Origin: CALDSL01 sp039810245
GTDB taxonomy: Bacteria > Chloroflexota > Anaerolineae > Anaerolineales > Anaerolineaceae
Assembly (NCBI GenBank): GCA_039810245.1
Contig: JBDHWQ010000018.1
Span: forward strand, 1-64,000
Direction of reading: 5' to 3'
Length of the DNA: 64,000 bases
Shown here: one piece after another, positions 24,671 to 33,048 of the stretch
How positions within the stretch are numbered: the first letter of the stretch is position 1
Layout of the letters: each line of letters opens with the position of its first letter
Made by a program: the position numbers and the translations under genes
Notes under the pieces: generated by a model
Databases searched by the model: none
The model's input: only the letters and a program-made list of their open reading frames with translations
What the model was told of the DNA's origin: nothing

Positions 24671-25609
24671 GTGATCCAATCAACCGCGCAGCGCATCCTC
24701 GATCAGATACAAACCGTGATCATCGGCAAGGAAGAAACCCTCCGTATGGTACTGGCAGCGGTGCTGTGCGAAGGACATGTCCTGCTGGAAGATGTACCCG
24801 GCACCGGCAAGACCACGCTGGCGCGCGCGCTGGCCGCGTCACTGGGCTGCACGTTCCGGCGCATCCAATTTACGCCCGATTTGCTTCCCTCAGACGTCAC
24901 CGGCTTGAGCTGGTTTAACCTCAAGAACCAGGAATTTGAGTTCCGCCCCGGCCCGGTGATGGCTCAAGTGGTGCTGGCGGATGAGATCAACCGCGCCACG
25001 CCGCGCACCCAGTCGGCGCTGCTGGAAGCCATGCAGGAGCGCCAGGTGACCAGTGACGGGGTGACCCGCCCGCTGCCGCGGCCGTTCCTGGTGCTGGCCA
25101 CGCAAAACCCGGTGGAGCTGGAAGGCACATTTCCGCTGCCCGAGGCGCAGATTGACCGCTTCTTTGTGCGCGTTGCCATTGGTTACCCCGACCAGCGCGA
25201 AGAAAACGCCATCCTGGAGCGCTTTCGCAAACACGACCCGCTGGCCGGCCTGCAGCCGGTAACCGGGCCGGATGAGATCGCGGCGATGATCGAAGCGCGC
25301 AAGGACGTGCGTGTGGAAGACAGCGTTCGCGATTATGTGGTGCGCATCGCGCGCGCCACGCGCGAAGACCACGATATCCAGCTCGGCGCCAGCCCGCGCG
25401 CCAGCCTGGCGCTGTACCAGGCGGCGCAAGCCTGGGCAGGCATGGCCGGGCGCGACTACGTCCTACCCGACGACGTCAAGAAGATGGCGCCAGCGGTGTT
25501 AGGCCACCGGCTGATGGTTTCTGCGCAGGCGCAATTACGCGGGCGTAACACGCAGGAGTTAATTGCGGATATCGTCGCCGCAGTTCCGGTACCCGTTGAG
25601 CCGGCATGA
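24671..25609 (+). CDS. MoxR-type AAA ATPase
   Basis: This 312-residue AAA+ protein has the MoxR pattern: EDVPGTGKTTLARALA (Walker A near residue 45), IQFTPDLLPSDVTG, VLADEINRATPRTQSALLEA (Walker B and sensor region), LATQNPVELEGTFPLPEAQ, and the lid DYVLPDDVK. MoxR ATPases act as chaperones that insert metals or activate partner complexes with VWA or DUF58 proteins. The GTG start has AAGGAG upstream, and the stop overlaps the DUF58 gene by 4 bases. It heads a MoxR-DUF58-DUF4129 operon. Confidence 0.9.
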   Translation: MIQSTAQRILDQIQTVIIGKEETLRMVLAAVLCEGHVLLEDVPGTGKTTLARALAASLGCTFRRIQFTPDLLPSDVTGLSWFNLKNQEFEFRPGPVMAQVVLADEINRATPRTQSALLEAMQERQVTSDGVTRPLPRPFLVLATQNPVELEGTFPLPEAQIDRFFVRVAIGYPDQREENAILERFRKHDPLAGLQPVTGPDEIAAMIEARKDVRVEDSVRDYVVRIARATREDHDIQLGASPRASLALYQAAQAWAGMAGRDYVLPDDVKKMAPAVLGHRLMVSAQAQLRGRNTQELIADIVAAVPVPVEPA

Positions 25610-26808
25610 TTGGACCTGGCTGGTTCCCCCTGCTGGCGCTGGTGATTTTTCTTGGTGCGCTGTTCGACCTGCCCTGGGTGGTGACCGTGGCCATTACCCT
25701 GCTGGCAGTGCTGGGGCTGGCCTGGGTCTGGAAACAGCGCGTACTGCAGCAGGTGCATTACCGGCGGCGCTGGCATTACCGGCGCGGTTTCCCCGGTGAG
25801 CACCTGGATGTGCGCGTTGAGGTAGAAAACCGCAAGCTGCTGCCCGTATCCTGGCTGCGCGTACGCGACCCATGGCCCAAGGATGTTGGCCCTGAAGATG
25901 GCGATATCCTCGCGCCCACACACGTGCCAGGCCAGGGTGTTCTGGTCAACCTGTACAGCCTGCGCTGGTTCCAGCGCTCCACGCGCGCCTACCGGCTGCT
26001 GCTGCGCAAACGCGGCTACTACCCGGTAGGGCCGTACGAGATGGAAGCCGGCGACATGCTGGGCATGTTTGAGACCGAGCGAAAATCAACGGATACCGAG
26101 TTCATCACGGTATTCCCCGAGCTGCTGCCATTCCAGAGCCTGAATCTGCCCACCGAAGACCCATTTGGCGACCGCCCCACGCGCCGCCGCCGGTTCGAAG
26201 ACCCGGTGCAAGTGATGGGCATTCGCGAATATCGACCCGAAGATGGCTTCCGGCGCATCCACTGGCCAGCCACGGCGCGCACGGGCGAACTGCAGGTGAA
26301 ACAGTACCAGCAGGTTTCGGCGCGGGTGCTGGTGGTATGCCTGAATGTGACCACCACCGAGCATCACTGGCTGGGCGCCGCCTCACATCTGCTGGAGCAC
26401 CTGGTGAAAGTATGCGCCACACTGGTAGACCGCGGTATACACGACGGTTACGCGGTGGGGCTGTTCTCTAACGGCTGCCTGGCGCACGCCGACCAGCCTT
26501 TTCGCATCCCACCCGGGCGCTCGCGCAACCAGCTCGGTCTGCTGCTGCAAGCCCTGGCCGGTGTGACCAGCTTCACCACCGGCGCCTTCGAGTGGGTGCT
26601 GACCCGCGCTCTGCCGCAACTGCCTTACGGGGCCACGCTGTTGATTGTCACCGCGTTTATTACCCCAGAACTGGCGGAAACGCTGGCGCGGCTGCGCGCC
26701 TACCGGCCCAATCTCACCGTGTTGACCTATGCGGACAGCCCATTGAAAGAGATTCCAGGCGTGCGCGTGACGTTGATGCCCGTGCCGCGCGAAGAGGAGC
26801 GGGCATGA
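25606..26808 (+). CDS. DUF58 domain protein
   Basis: This 400-residue protein begins with two hydrophobic segments (about residues 5-40), then a long region ending in the DUF58 core: GIREYRPEDGFRRIHWPATA near residue 205, followed by ARTGELQVKQY. A VWA-like fold with LVVCLNVTTTEHHW follows. DUF58 proteins are partners of MoxR ATPases; their role is not known in molecular terms. The ATG overlaps the MoxR stop and its own stop overlaps the next start, so all three should be made together. Confidence 0.88.
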   Translation: MIGPGWFPLLALVIFLGALFDLPWVVTVAITLLAVLGLAWVWKQRVLQQVHYRRRWHYRRGFPGEHLDVRVEVENRKLLPVSWLRVRDPWPKDVGPEDGDILAPTHVPGQGVLVNLYSLRWFQRSTRAYRLLLRKRGYYPVGPYEMEAGDMLGMFETERKSTDTEFITVFPELLPFQSLNLPTEDPFGDRPTRRRRFEDPVQVMGIREYRPEDGFRRIHWPATARTGELQVKQYQQVSARVLVVCLNVTTTEHHWLGAASHLLEHLVKVCATLVDRGIHDGYAVGLFSNGCLAHADQPFRIPPGRSRNQLGLLLQALAGVTSFTTGAFEWVLTRALPQLPYGATLLIVTAFITPELAETLARLRAYRPNLTVLTYADSPLKEIPGVRVTLMPVPREEERA

Positions 26809-28268
26809 ACCGCACGCCCCCTGCCCCTACCCCACTGATCATCCGTATTCGCTTCTGGGCCGAGCTGGCGCGGCTGATGCTGGTGGCGATGGAGCTGATG
26901 CTGGTTAGCGGGTGGTATAGCGGGCTGGATACGCAGCAGCAGGGCTGGGGTCGCGTGGCGCTGGTGCTGGGCGTTGTGGTAATGATCAGCCATTACCTGG
27001 CACGGCTGCTCAATGCCGTACACATTTCCGCTCGCGGCCGGCGCATCCTATTCGCAGCGTGGATTATCACGGCCATGCTGGGCAGCATGAAGCTGCTGAT
27101 TTTCCCGCACCAGCCGGTACGGCTGGCGGAGCTACTGACCCTGCCGTTCATCGTGGTGGGACCAGAGCAGAACGCCAGCCTGGGCGGGTTTTTGCACCTG
27201 CTGCTGGTGGGCTTTCTCATCTGGCGCGGTGTGGTGCTGGCCGCCGCCCCGGTGACAGTGACGCAGGTCCAGCGCAGCTTCCAGGTGGGCATCGTGGTGC
27301 TGATCTTCTACGGGCTGAGCCTGGGGCGCGCGGCGAATGCGGGGTATGGTTTGGTGTTTGCTTTCCTGACCATCGGCATCCTGGGCATGGCCTCGGTGCG
27401 CATGAGCGTACTTAGCGATCTGCGCGGCGGGCGCGCAGGTCGCTTTGCGCCAGATTGGGTGCTGGCAATCGCCGGGTCGGCGCTGCTGTTGGTGGGGTTG
27501 GGACTGCTGGGGGGAAGCCTGTTGCACTGGCCGGTGGCGTGGCTGGTAAAGGCATTCACCGGGCTGGTGATGGGGCTGCTGGGCGTCGTGCTGGTAGTGA
27601 TGGCCTACCCTCTGCTGCTGCTGGTTCAATGGATTGGCCCGGCGATGCAAAATTTATTCGCCAATTTCCCACAGATCATTCTGTTCCAACAGATCGAAGC
27701 GTGGCTGGAAGAAATGGCCAAAAACCCAATCCACATCAGCCCGGTGCTGACGGAAGCCTTCAATGCCAGCCGGGTGGGCATGCGCGTGCTCACGCTGGCG
27801 GCCGTTTTTGTGATCGTGCTCCTGCTGCTGCGTATCCGCCCGCTGCGCCGGCGCACCGAAACTGAAGAAGAGACCAGCAACGTAGAGCTGCGCCTGGCCT
27901 GGCCGCGGCGGGAACGCCAGCCGCGGCGCGGACTGGCGGGCATCCCCGGGCTGCGGCGCTGGCTGGCAGCAGCGCACATCCGGCGCATCTACGGTGAGTT
28001 GATGACGCTGTTTGCGCGTATGCAGCAGCCGCGCCCGCAGGCGCTGACGCCACTGGAGTTTCTACCTCACATGCAATCGGCGCTGCCCGAACACATCGCC
28101 GAGTTAGAAACAATCACGCGCGCATATATTGGAATCCGCTACGGCCAGTACCCAGAGACGCATGATGAAGTGCAGGCGGTGGAACAGGCCTGGGCACGCG
28201 TGCAATCGGCAGGACGCAGGGTTATCGTGCAGGAAAATCGGAAAACGAAAGGCAGCGGCAGCGTCTGA
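26805..28268 (+). CDS. Multi-spanning membrane protein with C-terminal DUF4129
   Basis: This 487-residue protein has about nine membrane segments in its first 340 residues, a basic cytoplasmic linker (RIRPLRRRTETEEE), and a C-terminal DUF4129-like helix region (RRIYGELMTLFARMQQPRPQ, LTPLEFLPHM, ITRAYIGIRYGQYP). The usual third gene of MoxR-DUF58 operons is a TgpA-type transglutaminase with Cys-His-Asp between membrane part and DUF4129. I find no such catalytic domain here. The start is the ATG overlapping the DUF58 stop; the frame is open upstream, but only as a shadow. Confidence 0.75.
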   Translation: MNRTPPAPTPLIIRIRFWAELARLMLVAMELMLVSGWYSGLDTQQQGWGRVALVLGVVVMISHYLARLLNAVHISARGRRILFAAWIITAMLGSMKLLIFPHQPVRLAELLTLPFIVVGPEQNASLGGFLHLLLVGFLIWRGVVLAAAPVTVTQVQRSFQVGIVVLIFYGLSLGRAANAGYGLVFAFLTIGILGMASVRMSVLSDLRGGRAGRFAPDWVLAIAGSALLLVGLGLLGGSLLHWPVAWLVKAFTGLVMGLLGVVLVVMAYPLLLLVQWIGPAMQNLFANFPQIILFQQIEAWLEEMAKNPIHISPVLTEAFNASRVGMRVLTLAAVFVIVLLLLRIRPLRRRTETEEETSNVELRLAWPRRERQPRRGLAGIPGLRRWLAAAHIRRIYGELMTLFARMQQPRPQALTPLEFLPHMQSALPEHIAELETITRAYIGIRYGQYPETHDEVQAVEQAWARVQSAGRRVIVQENRKTKGSGSV

Positions 28269-28283
28269 GGCGCTGCCGCTGCC
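28251..28283. terminator. GC-rich hairpin over the stop codon, between convergent genes
   Basis: GGCAGCGGCAGCG (28251-28263) is perfectly inverted at 28271-28283. The 7-base loop contains the TGA stop of the DUF4129 gene (28266-28268). The converging M20 gene ends 16 bases further on. There is no T-tract. Confidence 0.6.
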
Positions 28284-28298
28284 CTGATGTGCTTGTTC

Positions 28299-29654
28299 CT
28301 ATTGCATCGCCTTGAGGATGCGGGCGATGTGTTTGGCGCCCTTGAGATAATCATCCAGGCGGATGTTTTCGTTCGGGGCGTGAGCCTGCGAGCCAGGGTA
28401 ACCAACGCCGGCGGTGACGATGGGAATATGCAGCGCTTCGGTGAACAGATGGTTGGGGCCAGAGCCGCCGGTCATGGGCACGACCAGCATGGGCGAGCCA
28501 TACACTTCCTCGGCAGCATCTACCACCATGCGCACAAATGGATCATCCGGGTCGGTTCGGTCGGGGGCTTCGCCGCCCAGAAATTGGATGTTCACATCCT
28601 CAAAGCCGTGGCGGTCGAGGTGCGCGCGCAGCAGTTCCAGCGTGCGCTGAGGTGTCTGGTCGGGCACGAGGCGGAAATCCACCTTTGCGCTGGCGCGGGC
28701 GGGCAGCACAGTCTTAGACCCAGGCCCCTGGTAGCCGGACGTCAGGCCGCAAATGGTGCAGGTGGGTTGGAAAACTTCCTGCAGGCGCAGCTCCACGCCC
28801 CCGGTCAGCCCGCCGAGGAAGCTCTGGACGCCGTAGCGGTCGCGGTATTCTTCCGCAGTCTCGGGCAGGCGCTGCATCAGCTCGCGGTCGCGCGCGCTGG
28901 GGGGGCGCACATCGTCGTAATAGCCGTCAATCAGAATGCGCTCATCCGGTCCTTTGAGGGTGTTGAGTGCCCACACGAGACGCCAGGCCGCATTCGGGAA
29001 AATCGATCCACCCAGGCCGGAGTGCACGTCCTGGTTAGCAGTCTCTACGCTCAGCTCCACATAGCAGATTCCGCGCAGGCCCAGGTATTGCACCGGCTGG
29101 TCTTCGTGGTTGACGCCGCCAAATTCCCACACGCAGCCATCGGAGCGCATCAGGTCGGCATGCTGATTGACAAAATCTTTGAGATGTACAGAGCTGGTCT
29201 CTTCTTCGCCCTCGATGACGAACTTGACACTGCATGGCAGGTCGCCTTCGGCGGCCAACAGCGCGTCAATAGCGAACAGACGGCTGGTGATGTGGCCTTT
29301 GTCGTCGCTGACGCCGCGCGCGAAGAGCTTGCCATCTTTCAGCGTGGGCACAAACGGTGGGTTCTCCCACAACTCCAGCGGCTCGGCCGGCTGGACGTCA
29401 TAGTGATTGTAGAATAGCACCGTCTTATCGCCGCGTCCCTTGCGCTCGGCAAACACGACCGGCGCGCCGCCAGTGGCATAGATCTGCGCGGTGAAGCCGC
29501 GTTTTTCCAGCATGCCGGCCACCATTTGCGCGCACTCGCGCAGGCCCCAGTTCTGCGCTGAAACACTGGGCTGCGCGCACAGGCGAGATAACTCGGCGAT
29601 ATTCTCGCTCAGGTGTTCGTCCATGTAACGGTCGATCTGCTCAAACTCTGCCAT
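28299..29654 (-). CDS. M20-family metallopeptidase (dipeptidase-like)
   Basis: This 451-residue di-zinc peptidase shows YNHYDVQP (first metal His and catalytic Asp), ARGVSDDKGH (bridging Asp), EGEEETSS (catalytic Glu pair), GGVNHEDQ and the late GSGPNHLF with the last metal-binding His. It resembles the CNDP-like group of M20 that hydrolyses dipeptides in the cytoplasm. The start is ATG at 29654 with AAAGGA 8 bases upstream; the frame stays open 18 codons further, without support. It follows the VTT gene by 83 bases on the same strand. Confidence 0.88.
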   Translation of the reverse strand: MAEFEQIDRYMDEHLSENIAELSRLCAQPSVSAQNWGLRECAQMVAGMLEKRGFTAQIYATGGAPVVFAERKGRGDKTVLFYNHYDVQPAEPLELWENPPFVPTLKDGKLFARGVSDDKGHITSRLFAIDALLAAEGDLPCSVKFVIEGEEETSSVHLKDFVNQHADLMRSDGCVWEFGGVNHEDQPVQYLGLRGICYVELSVETANQDVHSGLGGSIFPNAAWRLVWALNTLKGPDERILIDGYYDDVRPPSARDRELMQRLPETAEEYRDRYGVQSFLGGLTGGVELRLQEVFQPTCTICGLTSGYQGPGSKTVLPARASAKVDFRLVPDQTPQRTLELLRAHLDRHGFEDVNIQFLGGEAPDRTDPDDPFVRMVVDAAEEVYGSPMLVVPMTGGSGPNHLFTEALHIPIVTAGVGYPGSQAHAPNENIRLDDYLKGAKHIARILKAMQ

Positions 29655-29737
29655 GGCACAAATCCTTTCTGTTGATAGCACTTGGTTCGTGAACGAGCCG
29701 CATCCCACGCGGATGGGCGGCCGGAGACGCCTGGTGG

Positions 29738-30286
29738 TTACCAGGGTGGGAAGAAGCGTATGATGCCCGCGCCGCCATAAGCGAACAGGAGCATCTTGCC
29801 GATCTTGCCCAGCGCACAGAAGAACAGAAACTTGAGCACGGGAATCCTATGCACGCCGGCCGAGAAGCCGGCGATATCAAACAGGGGATTGGGGACAAAT
29901 GCCAGCACCAGGATGGTAATCTCGCCGTAATGCGACATCCACCACTGCACGCGCTCGTAGAAACCGGTTTTTTGGATTACCGTCTGGCCGCTGTAGCCCG
30001 CCAGATAGCCGGTCAGCTCGCCTACCGCCGCGCCCAACCCCAGCACCACCGCCACCCACAGCGGGTTGAAGGATGTATTGGCACCCATCACGGAAGCCAG
30101 AGCCACCCCAGGCAGCGGCAGGATCAGCGTGGCATTGGTGAGGATGGCCAGCAGAAATAATACGGGATATCCCACCGCGCGAATATTGGATACCCGGTCG
30201 CGAAAAACGAACAGTGAAACCGTCAACCCAACGACGAACACCAGAATCAGGATGCGGGAGAGGTTCTGGCGCAGCGCAGGCTTCAT
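29738..30286 (-). CDS. VTT-domain (DedA-like) membrane protein
   Basis: This 182-residue protein has about five hydrophobic segments with the VTT pattern: LPLPGVALASVMGANTSF, VGELTGYLAGYSGQ, and VPNPLFDIAGFSAGVHRIP. DedA/VTT proteins are lipid scramblases or carriers for undecaprenyl- or phospholipid-type lipids in bacteria. This one is shorter than DedA and closest in layout to the TVP38/YqaA groups. It starts 3 bases after the uridine kinase stop. The lipid or substrate is not known. Confidence 0.8.
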   Translation of the reverse strand: MKPALRQNLSRILILVFVVGLTVSLFVFRDRVSNIRAVGYPVLFLLAILTNATLILPLPGVALASVMGANTSFNPLWVAVVLGLGAAVGELTGYLAGYSGQTVIQKTGFYERVQWWMSHYGEITILVLAFVPNPLFDIAGFSAGVHRIPVLKFLFFCALGKIGKMLLFAYGGAGIIRFFPPW

Positions 30287-30289
30287 GGG

Positions 30290-30934
30290 TTAGCCCTGGG
30301 AACGGTCGCGTTCCAGCAGGGCTTCGATGCGCGCGATCACCATATCCATTGCCACCGCGTTCAAACCGCCCTCAGGAATGATCACATCGGCATAACGCTT
30401 GGAAGGCTCGACGAACTCAAGATGCATAGGGCGCACGGTCTGCAGGTACTGCTCAATCACGCGCTCGGTGGTGCGCCCGCGCTCGGCGATATCGCGCTGC
30501 AGGCGGCGGATAAAGCGAATGTCGGCGTCGGTATCTACAAAAATCTTCACGTCCATGATATCGCGCAGAGTAGGCTCGCCAAAAATGAGGATGCCTTCTA
30601 CCAGGATCACGAGCTGCGGCTCGACATGCACGGTGCGGGTGGTGCGCGAGTGGATGGTGAAATCGTAGACGGGCAGGTCCACCGGCTCCCAACGTTTCAG
30701 CATCTGGATATGCTGGATCATCAGGTCGGTTTCGAGCGAATTGGGATGGTCGAAGTTAACTTCGATGCGCTGCTGGTACGGAAGATGGGTCAAATCGCGG
30801 TAGTAGGCGTCATGCGGAAGAAACGCGATGCGATGGCTGCCTACGCGCTGCAGGATGACATTGGCCACGGTAGTCTTGCCCGAACCGGAGCCGCCAGCGA
30901 TACCAATTACGATCGGGGTTTCGTGTGGGAGCAT
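30290..30934 (-). CDS. udk: Uridine kinase
   Basis: This 214-residue protein has IGIAGGSGSGKTTVAN at the N-terminus, PHDAYYRDLTHLPYQQR, NFDHPNSLETDL, IHSRTTRT and the RRLQRDIAERGRT segment of bacterial uridine/cytidine kinases, which make UMP and CMP for salvage. The start is ATG at 30934, because consensus TATAAT (minus, 30941-30946) lies only 6 bases upstream, so the transcript is probably leaderless. An earlier in-frame ATG at 30979 would lie upstream of the transcription start. upp, the other uracil-salvage gene, is at 57800. Confidence 0.92.
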   Translation of the reverse strand: MLPHETPIVIGIAGGSGSGKTTVANVILQRVGSHRIAFLPHDAYYRDLTHLPYQQRIEVNFDHPNSLETDLMIQHIQMLKRWEPVDLPVYDFTIHSRTTRTVHVEPQLVILVEGILIFGEPTLRDIMDVKIFVDTDADIRFIRRLQRDIAERGRTTERVIEQYLQTVRPMHLEFVEPSKRYADVIIPEGGLNAVAMDMVIARIEALLERDRSQG

Positions 30935-30940
30935 GGAAAA

Positions 30941-30946
30941 ATTATA
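30941..30946 (-). promoter_or_regulatory. TATAAT six bases before the udk ATG: probable leaderless promoter
   Basis: Minus-strand TATAAT followed by 6 bases and ATG. The arrangement leaves no room for a Shine-Dalgarno. The -35 region is a poor match. Confidence 0.5.
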
Positions 30947-30999
30947 CTCCGATTTCGCCATCTTCGAATGATAGTACAATGGGGGTATTCAAACCAAAA

Positions 31000-31072
31000 A
31001 GCCACCAAAGGGGCTCGAACCCTTGACCTAGCGTTTACGAAACGCTCGCTCTGCCAACTGAGCTATGGTGGC
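31000..31072 (-). tRNA. tRNA-Thr (anticodon CGT)
   Basis: On the minus strand, GCCACCA and TGGTGGC form the 7-bp acceptor stem. The D-arm reads GCTCAGTTGGCAGAGC. The anticodon stem AGCGT/ACGCT encloses TTCGTAA, giving anticodon CGT for ACG codons, and the T-arm is AAGGG TTCGAGC CCCTT. The discriminator base is T. CCA is not encoded; a run of T follows, as in a short terminator. Confidence 0.97.
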
Positions 31073-31081
31073 GTGGGGAAA

Positions 31082-31089
31082 ATTATAAT
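31082..31089. promoter_or_regulatory. Palindromic overlapping -10 elements: tRNA-Thr (minus) and glycosyltransferase (plus)
   Basis: ATTATAAT is its own reverse complement. It gives TATAAT on the minus strand (31082-31087), placing the start about 3 bases before the tRNA, and TATAAT on the plus strand (31084-31089), 56 bases before the glycosyltransferase ATG. Confidence 0.55.
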
Positions 31090-31145
31090 GGAACAGGCTG
31101 GAAAAGGCAAGAACCTCGAGCCTGCTGGGGAAGGGAACAGACGGT

Positions 31146-32411
31146 ATGCTGCGCGTGGCGATGCTCTCCTACCATACCTGCCCGCTGGCTGTGCTGGGCG
31201 GCAAAGATACCGGCGGTATGAACGTGTACGTACGCGAGCTGACGCGCCATCTAGGCGCGGCCGGCGTGCATGTGGATGTGTTTACCCGCTCTCAGGATGA
31301 GCATGTGCCCCACGTGCTGCACGATCTGGGCTATGGTAACCGCGTGGTGCACGTGCCTGCCGGGCCGGAAGTGCCACTGCCCAAGCAGGAACTGGCCGGT
31401 TTCCTGCCGGAGTTTATCGAGAATATCCGCGGCTTTGCGGCAGAGAAAAACCTGCGATACGACGTGATCCACAGCCATTATTGGATGTCGGGGCTGGCGG
31501 GTGAAGCGCTCAAACAGGCGTGGGGCGCGCCGGTGGTGCACATGTTTCACACGCTGGGGCAGATGAAAAACCGCGTTGCGCGCAGCAGCGCCGAAATGGA
31601 AGGTGAATATCGCGAGAAGGGAGAGCGCGAGGTGCTGCGCTCGGTTGACGCGATCATCGCGGCTACGCTGGCCGAACAGGCGCAATTGCAGTTCCTGTAT
31701 GGGGCGGCCACGCGGAAGATGGTGGTGATTCCACCCGGGGTGGACACCAGCCGCTTTTACCCCATCCCACGCGACGAAGCACGCGCGGTAATTGGCATCC
31801 CGCCGGACGATGAAATGATCCTGTTCGTAGGGCGCATCGAGCCACTCAAGGGAGTAGACACGCTGATCCGGGCGGTGGCGCAGATGCACGATACCGGCGT
31901 ACTCGAGCGCTACCCGCATTATCTCTCCATCATCGGCGGCGACCCGTATGCTAGTCCGGAGCAGATGAACCAGGAAATGGTGCGTCTGCAGCGCATGTGC
32001 CGCGAAACCGGCGTGGGCGATATGGTGGTGTTCCTGGGAAAACGCAGCCAGGACATGCTGCCTTACTACTATTCCGCGGCGAGCATGCTGGTAGTGCCCT
32101 CGCACTACGAATCCTTTGGCATGGTGGCACTGGAAGCCATGGCGTGCGGCACCCCGGTGGTAGCGTCGCAGGTGGGAGGGCTGGCCTTCCTGGTCCAGGA
32201 TGGAGTCACCGGATTTGTGGTGCCGGATGATGACCCGGAAATCCTCGGCGCCCGGCTGACCCGGCTGATCAGCGACCCGGCGTTGCGCCAGCGCATGGGT
32301 GAACAGGCCGCGGAAACCGCGCGCGAATATGCCTGGGAGAAAATCGCCGCGCAGGTAATGCAGGTGTACCAGAAGGTGCTGGAGAAGCAGCGCCGCGTGG
32401 CCGCGCGTTGA
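31146..32411 (+). CDS. MshA/sucrose-synthase-like GT4 glycosyltransferase
   Basis: This 421-residue GT-B enzyme has the N-terminus of MshA-like and sucrose-phosphate-synthase-like family 4 members: LGGKDTGGMNVYVRELTRHL, HSHYWMSGLAG, HTLGQMKN. The donor domain has FVGRIEPLKGVDTLIRA and the E-x7-E region PSHYESFGMVALEAMACG. These enzymes use UDP- or ADP-sugars. Without mshB/C/D or a sucrose-phosphate phosphatase nearby, neither mycothiol nor sucrose can be claimed. The gene ends only 2 bases before the stop of the converging membrane-protein gene. Confidence 0.88.
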   Translation: MLRVAMLSYHTCPLAVLGGKDTGGMNVYVRELTRHLGAAGVHVDVFTRSQDEHVPHVLHDLGYGNRVVHVPAGPEVPLPKQELAGFLPEFIENIRGFAAEKNLRYDVIHSHYWMSGLAGEALKQAWGAPVVHMFHTLGQMKNRVARSSAEMEGEYREKGEREVLRSVDAIIAATLAEQAQLQFLYGAATRKMVVIPPGVDTSRFYPIPRDEARAVIGIPPDDEMILFVGRIEPLKGVDTLIRAVAQMHDTGVLERYPHYLSIIGGDPYASPEQMNQEMVRLQRMCRETGVGDMVVFLGKRSQDMLPYYYSAASMLVVPSHYESFGMVALEAMACGTPVVASQVGGLAFLVQDGVTGFVVPDDDPEILGARLTRLISDPALRQRMGEQAAETAREYAWEKIAAQVMQVYQKVLEKQRRVAAR

Positions 32412-32413
32412 TG

Positions 32414-33040
32414 TTAAAGCAGTATGTAGGCGGCCAGCGTAGCGCTTAACGACAGCAGAGGCGCGGCATACAGGCGCTGCACGCGCCAATCGGTGCGGGT
32501 GAATATCCAACCCAGGATACCCACTGCGGCCAGCAAGGCCACCACCCCTGCGCTCAGGTACACGGCGTTCATCACCGGCTGCCAGGCGACCAGGTCTACC
32601 TGCCCGTTGATGATCCCCTGACCAATCCAGGCAGTGAGCAGGGTGAGGCAATAAAATCGCGCGCCCAGCGGCAGATGCCTGCGCCACAAGCGCGTGACGG
32701 TGAGGGTGATCAGCAGCAGCCCAAGGATGGAGCCAATGTTCGTTGGGCTGGTGTTGCCCAGCACGCTGCCCAGATGGATGACCGACCAGGCCATGATACC
32801 CCCGAACATGCCGTACCAGGCGCGATATGATTCGGGGATGCGCGTGAGCAGCGAGTGTTCCAGGCAGTAGATGGAGATGGCAATGAGAGTGATGCAATAA
32901 ATCAGCAGACCGGGGCGCCCGGCGCGCGCTTCGATGGGACCGATCAGCAGGATCGCCAGGAAAAGCAAGAGATATAGCAGCAGGGCGGCGATAATGCCGT
33001 CGAAGAATTTGCTACCCAGGTCTTTGCGCCATTGCTGCAT
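32414..33040 (-). CDS. Membrane protein of unknown function downstream of dinB
   Basis: This 208-residue protein has about six to seven membrane segments (first near residues 14-33, last near 190-208) separated by short polar loops, and a weak basic N-terminus. I recognise no family. It starts 8 bases after the dinB stop on the same strand and is probably co-expressed with it. Loops such as EHSLLTRIPESYRAW and the C-terminal TRTDWRVQRLYA carry the only distinctive residues. Confidence 0.65.
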   Translation of the reverse strand: MQQWRKDLGSKFFDGIIAALLLYLLLFLAILLIGPIEARAGRPGLLIYCITLIAISIYCLEHSLLTRIPESYRAWYGMFGGIMAWSVIHLGSVLGNTSPTNIGSILGLLLITLTVTRLWRRHLPLGARFYCLTLLTAWIGQGIINGQVDLVAWQPVMNAVYLSAGVVALLAAVGILGWIFTRTDWRVQRLYAAPLLSLSATLAAYILL

Positions 33041-33048
33041 ACGTTCTC

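Noticed and set aside
31146..32411. Mycothiol synthesis from the MshA-like glycosyltransferase
   Set aside because: Only the broad GT4 subgroup is supported; no mshB, mshC or mshD lies in the window.
31251..32897. 548-codon open frame on the minus strand
   Set aside because: It covers the antisense of the MshA-like gene and runs into the next gene in another frame. Histidine- and alanine-rich product without motifs; shadow.
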